A stretch of 64,000 nucleotides of DNA from Chromera velia (taxonomy: Eukaryota; Sar; Chromeraceae), in contig JAHBMJ010005812.1 in NCBI GenBank assembly GCA_018398765.1, positions 62,001 through 126,000 on the forward strand. Direction: 5' to 3'. Within the stretch, counting starts at the first letter, position 1. Each line of letters begins with the position of its first letter. A program made the position numbers and the translations under genes. The notes beneath the pieces are model-generated. The model was not told the origin of the DNA, ran no database searches, and saw only the letters and a list, made by a program, of their open reading frames with translations. Below are positions 57,112 through 64,000 of the stretch, one piece after another.

Positions 57112-60100
57112 ATCACCTCCTGACTGAGGCATAGACGAAGGAACAAATACAGAGCCGTCTGTCTACCCACAACGCCGACTGAGTTTCATGCACATGCTCG
57201 ATCGCTTCGCAAAGTCAATCTTCTTAACACGTGCTCCTGCTTTCTCTTTCTTCACAACTTTCACAGTGGAAGGAACGTTACCATTGCAGCGCTCTAACAT
57301 GAGCTTGGTCTGTCTTTCTGCCCTCATGTCACTAGTCCTGCACCAGTACACATGGGAACGCAGACGATGCAATTCCTGCCTGACATAAGCAAGAAGACCA
57401 TTCATAGCGGGCTCTGCCTTTGCCTGTCCAGACTCTAGCTGATCCATCAACAGCCCGGAATCCGTCACGAATTCAATCGGCACTTTCTTACACCAAAGCG
57501 CCTCTGCCAGATCCTTCCAAGCAAAAGCTTTCTTCATGCTCTCTGCAGATGCAACTGTCTCCGACGAAGTGCTCGAAATCAGCTTTCGCTTCACTCTCGC
57601 ACTCTTCCACGCAAAAAGGTTGCTCTTTCTTAAGGCATGAATCCTTTCTCTGTCTACTTGTTCTGTCTGATCTACAAGGTAAGCTTCGTTTCCCCATCGC
57701 CCTTCACACTTCTGGAGAGAATAAGACCCATCATGGAAAACAACCATCTTGGGGTCTTTAACTGCGGTAAAAACAAGAGAGGTCTTCCTTTGCTTCGCAT
57801 GATTCAACAAACGCAAACCACCTTCTACCTTCTCTGCAGACGGCTTGGTCGACCAACGACTCAACTCACTAAAAAGAAAAGAAATGTCTGGCTGTGTCCT
57901 TGCTGCCCACCCAGTCACCCCCATGATCTTCTGCATGAGGGGCACATATTCTTCTTTAATCTCTTCTTCTGTTGGAGGCCTGGGTCCAAAAGGTCTAGTC
58001 TGATCTTCCCCCCCTTCAGTTTGCTCTCTTCCACTTCAACGGACTCAAGATACTCTTCCTGACTCATCTCAAAACCTTCCTTTATTTTCTTTAGTTCCAT
58101 GCCTATGTAGCTCATTGTCTCTCCTTCTTTTAACACCTCAGGCTCATCTATTTTCAGTTTCTCTTGAAGAGGAAAAAGGAAAGAAAGAGGATCTTCAGCA
58201 AAAAGAAGAAGATCATCAACATGCCTAAGTAACACGGCCTTCACTTCACTCCCCTCCCCGCCTCTGTGAACGAAAATGCTTTCTTTTATCTCCTCCCACC
58301 CCAATTCCTTTGCTATCTTCTTAAAGGAGAGAGAGAAGAGACGGGGACTGTCTGCAAGGCCGTACATTGCTTTCTTCAATTTTAAGATGGCACCTGGCTT
58401 CATCCATTTGGGACAATCAGGAGGGAGAGAAGAGGGAAGTTGGATAAAAACAGAGTCAGAAATGGGAGACGTCCGACTTTGCAGCCGTCCATCCCTTCGA
58501 AGAAGCAAAAGAAAGAACTAAAAGAACTGCCCACCAATCTGCCATCCCACTAAAAGTCTCTAACTCTTTTCGGTCGTCCTGAAACCCTTTTATGACCAGC
58601 CTCGCTTTTGCAATTCTTTTCCCTTCCTTCATTTTCCAAGTAAGCACCCACCTGCACTTCATGGCTTTTCTTCCTTTCGGCAGACGCACACCTGGCTGAA
58701 AGACATCACATTCGATGAATTGATTCAATTCGGCTTTCTGTCCTTCAACGTGAGACCCCCCCGCAACCTTTTCTGGAGTGGCATCAATGTGTCCTTTCTT
58801 TGGATTCACGTGAGAAAGCATCTTCTCCACGACTTCCTTATCGACTTCCAACACACGGGGTAAGGGACGTCGGGCTTTCTCTTTTTCCTTGATTACGCGT
58901 GCAAGCTTCTGCTTCAACTCATTTAGTCTCTCTTGCAGATCTTCTATCTTTTCATTCTCATCTTCTCTTCTCTGTGCAAAACGCACATCTTCCTTCCTTT
59001 TTTCATCTTCCTGCACAAAATGTGCATCGTCAGACGGCAGCTTCCAAATTCCGCTCACAGCGGACTCGCATACCGACTGACCGTCTGTAGGCACCGACTG
59101 ACGTCTGCGCCTGTCTCTCTTTCTTGGAACAGAGGCCTGACCGGAATGTGACCCCCCTTGCCCAGACCTATTCGCCTGGCTGCCCTGCACACCCTCTGTG
59201 TCCCCGTCTAGCTCCCCCCCCTGATGCTGTGCAATCATGTCGAGGTGGCCGCCCCGAAGTGACTGCCCAGCAGAAGCGGCAGGAGGAAGAACTGATGCAT
59301 TCGTGCCCTCACCCCCCTCGCTGGCCATCGAGGGAGACAAAACGCACTGCTCGGCTTGCTTTGCAGCTCGCCGCGGAATATCAGGGAAAAAGTATGCAGG
59401 GCCGAAAGAAGAAGAGAAACGTGCATGCCTCCCTGCACCGGAATCAACCTCCATTTCATCCACATCCACATCCGAAAAAGAATCTAAGACTTCCTGTGTA
59501 ACAAAACCCTGTCTACCTGGAGACAAAGAAGAAGAAGAAGGAGAAGAAGAAACAAAAGAAATGCCTGACCACCTGACAAGTGAAACAAGTGAAGGATACA
59601 CTCGCAAAGGCTTCCATCCGTTCCCCTTTTCTATCAGAACCACCACTACAGACGAATTCTCTACAGAAGCAAAGATGCCTTCCTTTCCGTGCACAGGCTC
59701 TGCCCCCTTCTTGATTAGGTGAGGATCATACACCACCACCCTGTCCCCCACAGCAATCGGAGAAATCTCTTCTGCCTTCTCTTCCTCAAAAACTGCCTTC
59801 ATTGGAGACTCCCCTGTTACAGTCCACACAACTTCATTCAACTGCTGCACCACCCCCGGAAAGAGCCATTTCTCTGTGTATCTGGGTAAGCAGGCCTTTC
59901 TGACTGTCTTTCTCAAGAGTCTCTTTACAGTTCTATTTGGTCTTTCTACTTGTCCCTGTACTTGAGGACAGTAGTCTGGTCCTCTCTCATGATGCACTCC
60001 CTCTCTTTGCAAAAAAGAATCGTATTCCTTCTCGAACTCGCCTCCGTTGTCTGTCTTAACGATCTTTGGTTTCCCTTTCCCAAGTCTCTGCCACTTCCTT

Positions 60101-62434
60101 GTCCAGTGGATCATTGCTCTCTTTGCCTGACTTTTTCGAGAAAGAGTCTCTCCCTGCATGAATCTCGTTTTTCCATCAACAAGGAGACTGGCTGGCACAC
60201 CCCCCGCAAGCATACAGAGGTCATGCACAACAACATCATTGAATTCTTCTGCCCTCCCCCCTGGTGTTTGTCTTGCTGGAATTCTTCTCATGGTTGCATT
60301 CACTTCTCTACACTCGCGACAGTCAATCATCTCTGTACAATCCTTCACGCGCACACGGTGAGCCATTCCTTTTTCTCTCAGGGTCGCATACAAACGCTTA
60401 CCTGTCGAGTGTCCAAAACGGCAGTGCCACATGTTCAATTCTCTCTGGGTCATCTGACCATCTTGAGCAAGAGAAAAAGAATCGGGTCCGGAGGGTTGAG
60501 AGGCTCCCGCCTGCTCTCCACCTGCCATCGCCTTTTCTATCGGGGGGGAGACGGGATCATCACCAGAAGAAATCTTCTTTTCCTTGGTGACTGCCAGGCA
60601 GACACATTCATTCACTCGTTTAGAAGAAAAAGAAATAAAAGAAGAAGAAGAAGAAGAAAAAGGAAATGCACGAATTACGTGTACACCGTCTCTCTCTTCT
60701 AACAACGCTTTGACTTTCTTTTCGTCTCTTGATGAACGCAATTCGACCCAATAAGGCTTGTCGACTTTCTGCAGACGGAGACCCCGAACAGACAAAAGAG
60801 AAACAGGAACCGAACGCGAGTATGCACCTTCTATGTACACCTCCTCGATTTCATTCTCTGGAGACAAAACACCGACACGCGCACGCACGTATCTGTCTGT
60901 CTGAAAAGAATCTCCCTCAGCTTTCTCATACGTCACTTTCTTTCTCCAACTGTCTACAATGCAATCATCCATGTCACGACCAATCAGATGCTTACTACAA
61001 CCAGTATCAACAAAAGGAAAGCGGACCTCTTCACACTCGCAGTCATCCTCTGCCAGGGGTGTAAATGGGTTCGAGGAACGAGAGCCCCTTGCCGTCTCTC
61101 GTCCCACGCCCGAGCGTGGTCAATCACCCTTCCCCCCCCCGGAGGAGGAAGAGGACCCCCCCTTCTTCTTGCACGCAGGGGCACCCGCGTAGTGACCCTT
61201 CTCGCCGCAATCCTTGCACTCGATATTCTTCTTCTTGGCCCAGCACTCACCCTCGTGCTTTCTCCCACAGGTGTAGCAGACCGGATGCTGCCCCCCCTGA
61301 CCAGAGCTCCCACTCGAACCCTGCCCGGAGGACCCCCTAATGTTCCCGTTCTCCCTCTGCCTGCCACGATCATTCCCCCTGTGTCCCCCCTTGGGGTTGG
61401 ATGAACGCCCTGCCTTCTCCCTTCCCCCTTCCCCGCCCTTCTCCTTCTCCTCGATGGCAGCGAACCAGTCGAGGTGAGGACGAATATCGTCCCACGAAAG
61501 TAAGTTCAGGTCAAGGAGCATCTCTCCCTTCTGCGCTCTGATGGCGGTGATGAGGGTGTTCTTTTGGTCGGAGTCGAGGGCGTGGAGGATCATGGTCGGC
61601 TTCGCTACATCTTCGATGGGTCTCTGCACCCCTATCGCTTCCACTTCCAAATTGGACAGACGTCGACGCAGGGTCTTAAACCCAAACTTGATCTTAGGCT
61701 TGAGGACCTCTCCGGCTGCGCTGCGCCGGTTGGTGTCGTAGGGGAATTCCTTGACCTTCTCCTCCACTGCCAGTTGCCTCACAAGCAGGTTGGAGAGGTA
61801 TTCTTCCTTCACACGTCTGAAGACCTCCTTGTGCTTGAGGCCAGTGTGGAAGAATCGCTTGAGGTGAGACTTGAACCTCGAGTCGTTCTTGGCGGCCTTG
61901 TACATGCCCATCCGAACCACCCTCTTCCACTGACCGGAAGAGCCAAAACGGGACCTCCGGAGCTCCTTCTTCATGAAATCTCCCCACTGTCTCTCCCAAT
62001 CCTCGAACCCCTCCTTGGGGTCGAACACAGGCAGAAGCGCCCAGTCCACCTTCACCTTCTTCCACGAGGAAGACAACACGACAGAGGAAGAATCAGAGGA
62101 CTCAGACTCGCTGGAAGAGTCCGAGTCATCAAAAGAGTCCGAACGACACAGCAACAGAAACCTTCTGCCGTCTCTTGTTCTTTCCGGACCTCTTTTTTTC
62201 CAAAATCTTTTCTATGATCTTGTCAATCTTTTCTTCTAATTTCTTCTCAAGAAGGGAATCGAGTTTGGAATCGAGAGTCACTGCGCTGCTGCTTGACTGT
62301 GCAGCTGCAGCTTCTTCTTGGGCCTTCTTCTTGGCTTCTTCCTTTTCCTTTCTCCTCTGAGCTCTCGTCCGGACCATCTTGAAAAATTCAGAGAGAGAGA
62401 AAGAGAAAAGAGCAATCAGATCGGACACACAGAC

Positions 62435-62723
62435 TGAAAGACCCTAGAAGCCACTATATCTTCTCAACTAGAAGCTTATCATTAGAGTCTCTTAAGATCT
62501 TCTTACAGGGAAAGACTGAAGGACGAGATGCATTGCATATTCCCGTTCCTTTCATTGTTCAGCCGTTTCATCTCATCACGTTTTATGAGCATGCTACTAT
62601 TGATTGCAATTAATTCAAATTGTATGAAGAAGCATGCACATACATGCATGCAGCTCGGCATGGCTTATCAATCTATAAGGCGGTGCGCATGGCAGCGGGC
62701 ACTTCAGGCATGGCGGCTCAACA
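62435..62723 (-). repeat. Copia 5' LTR (289 bp)
   Basis: Partner of 56823-57111, with the same length and ends. The sequence just inside it occupies the primer-binding-site position but does not match the usual initiator-Met tRNA half site in an obvious way. Confidence 0.93.
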
Positions 62724-62728
62724 TTCTT

Positions 62729-64000
62729 CACTTTCATACGCAAAGCGCGTACATTCACTTGTATTTTTATTAATACAAGTGGGTGCGTGCGCTTTGCGCG
62801 CGGAGATGAGTGAGTTTAGCGGTGGATGCGTATGCATGAGACGCTGTTAATCGATTGTGCCATATTTTTTGAAGAGAGACGCACTATGCCAAACTCATTA
62901 TAATTTTGACTGATCTCGTAATATATATTTTATTCCATGGCAGCGGCTTTATATATTGTCAGGCCTCTCAGTTTGGTCCACGCCGGATTGAAAATATTAA
63001 TTGGATGAACTGAAATTTTGGATGGGCGCATGCAGCCTATGTCAAATTCGGGGTCGATTGCAGCAATGCAGGCCCTTAGAGACGATGGTGACTGGGCTTA
63101 GGCCCCTAGGCAGGCCTAGCATTTGCATCTAACAAAAACGACCATAAAATCAAATAGTGTCAAAAAAAAAAAATTGGGGACGATATAATATAATTTGCCG
63201 TCGTTCAATTTCATAATATATATAGGATTATCACTTACGTTAGATTAATAAAAACGTGCATATGGCGATACGTATACGTACTTTTGCGATATGAAGCATG
63301 TATATGTACGTTTGTTGGACGTATATCGGTTGTAACATGGATAATAGTAGTAACATGTGCCTGCGTATACATATAAACAGGGCAAGACATCAAAAAAGAG
63401 GTGTAGACGGGAATGAAGGGAAGAATACAGGAGGTGGAAATGCAGGTGTCACGTACTTCTCGCAGAGACACGCAAAGACGACGAATCGATTTGCATGTGC
63501 GGCCACAGCGTCGATCGTGCAACATATTTCCATACTGTCTTCGAAAGTCTTTTGTTCTGGGCCCTCTCATCATCTTTGGGCCGTCCTGGGGCGGAAGTTC
63601 TGCTCCAATTTTGTCACCACTCTACACCCTTTCCTCAAAAAAATTGAAACTATCATGATGACGAGCAGCTGCTTGCTTTCCGTTGCAGAAGGCGAATAGG
63701 CAACTCGTTGCAGTACATCAAGACTGATTTTGCTTTCCGAGTTGTTGCTTGATCGACAACTCAGGCGAGAAAATCCGTCTACTCTTCTGTGGAGTCCTTG
63801 GAAGGCTTTGTAATCAGAGACTCTAGCTCAGAACCTTTGTTCAACTTTTTACGATGCAGCGAGCCATCGGTCAGTTTATCCATTCATGCCACAAACATGC
63901 ATCTCTTTTGACTCCTTTTCCATGCATATCCGTACTTATTTCGTCTCATTCGATCCTGCCTCTTCTCTTCACCAGGAACCCAACCGAGAACAGGAAAGAT
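62729..64000. other. Intergenic right flank of the Copia element
   Basis: AT-rich with a large imperfect hairpin near 62740-62800 and no supported gene. At 63857 an ATG reads MQRAIG into a GTCAGT donor-like sequence, which could be the first exon of a plus-strand gene beyond the window, but nothing confirms it. Confidence 0.45.
62740..62802. repeat. Imperfect inverted repeat beside the Copia insertion
   Basis: The arms CGCAAAGCGCG and CACTTGTATT are mirrored by AATACAAGTG and CGCTTTGCG around a short T/A loop. The Copia target site lies about 12 bp from the outer arm. Confidence 0.8.

Larger units (their letters stand above)
56823..62723 (-). mobile_element. Ty1/Copia LTR retrotransposon (fossil, near full length)
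   Basis: A minus-strand element of 5.9 kb with 289-bp LTRs at both ends, TG...CA termini and a 5-bp target duplication TTCTT (56818-56822 and 62724-62728). Internal parts in transcript order: gag with a CCHC zinc knuckle (about 62.4-61.1 kb), aspartic protease with DTGCSKH (about 61.0 kb), integrase with HHCC and catalytic core (about 60.5-59.7 kb), reverse transcriptase with HVDDLLLF (about 58.6-57.95 kb), and RNase H (about 57.8-57.3 kb). Integrase before reverse transcriptase makes it Copia, not Gypsy. The two LTRs differ at about 12 of 289 positions (roughly 4%), so it is moderately young. The coding region is spread over several frames, implying about three or four breaks unless the gag-pol junction uses a family-typical shift. 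It looks inactive. Confidence 0.93.

Noticed and set aside
63857-63880. Possible first exon MQRAIG followed by a GTCAGT donor
   Set aside because: Only six codons, and the continuation lies outside the window; nothing tests it.
1-64000. CRISPR arrays, bacterial operons, tRNA or rRNA genes
   Set aside because: Repeats here are contiguous satellites without spacers, the genes are spliced eukaryotic genes, and no cloverleaf or rRNA core sequence was noticed by eye; a covariance-model scan would be needed to exclude small RNAs.

Overview
This window is nuclear DNA of an intron-rich unicellular eukaryote. Five host genes can be assembled from many short exons with GT-AG introns, and long intergenic stretches are filled with microsatellites, minisatellites, an LTR retrotransposon and a LINE. 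The mix of mid-GC coding exons, TG/TC-rich introns, relaxed 5' splice sites and an algal-type Cys/His repeat protein suggests a chromerid-like alveolate alga such as Chromera velia. That taxonomic call is inference, since no marker here decides it.

Layout. 1-2701 (-): first eight exons of adenylosuccinate synthetase, continuing off the left edge. 3647-5557 (+): a 2-oxoglutarate/Fe(II) dioxygenase of the prolyl-4-hydroxylase type. About 6290-9413 (+): a decayed, 5'-truncated LINE. 10602-13313 (-): an intronless 903-residue protein made of two copies of [seven 18-residue Cys/His repeats + HNH nuclease fold]. 13.9-15.9 kb: a 38-bp minisatellite. 17.26-17.89 kb (+): a possible second, small HNH-like ORF. 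22479-27941 (-): a large charged protein with about a dozen short hydrophobic-acidic motifs resembling SUMO-interaction motifs. 29346-34265 (+): a complete 11-exon PAK1IP1/MAK11 WD40 gene. 35.1-37.1 kb: GC-rich tandem repeats and a (GATG)n-type array. 40718-52199 (-): a 13-exon kinesin of about 2,630 residues with an altered switch I. 52935-55897 (+): a complete six-exon eIF2-beta gene. 56823-62723 (-): a Ty1/Copia LTR element with matching 289-bp LTRs and a 5-bp target duplication.

ADSS serves purine synthesis, eIF2-beta translation initiation, PAK1IP1/MAK11 60S ribosome assembly and the kinesin the cytoskeleton. They are ordinary neighbours, not an operon. Kinesin and eIF2-beta are divergent across about 735 bp, and the SIM-motif gene and PAK1IP1 across about 1.4 kb. 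The points most worth a second look are the duplicated Cys/His-repeat HNH protein, the kinesin with a degenerate switch I, the multi-SIM-like protein, and the window-wide 5' splice-site pattern GTNNG with C favoured at +3.

Exon coordinates were read by eye. They are supported by reading-phase agreement across every junction listed for ADSS, PAK1IP1, eIF2-beta and the kinesin. Two runs of N (29722-29979, 54002-54348) fall inside introns and hide no needed exon.
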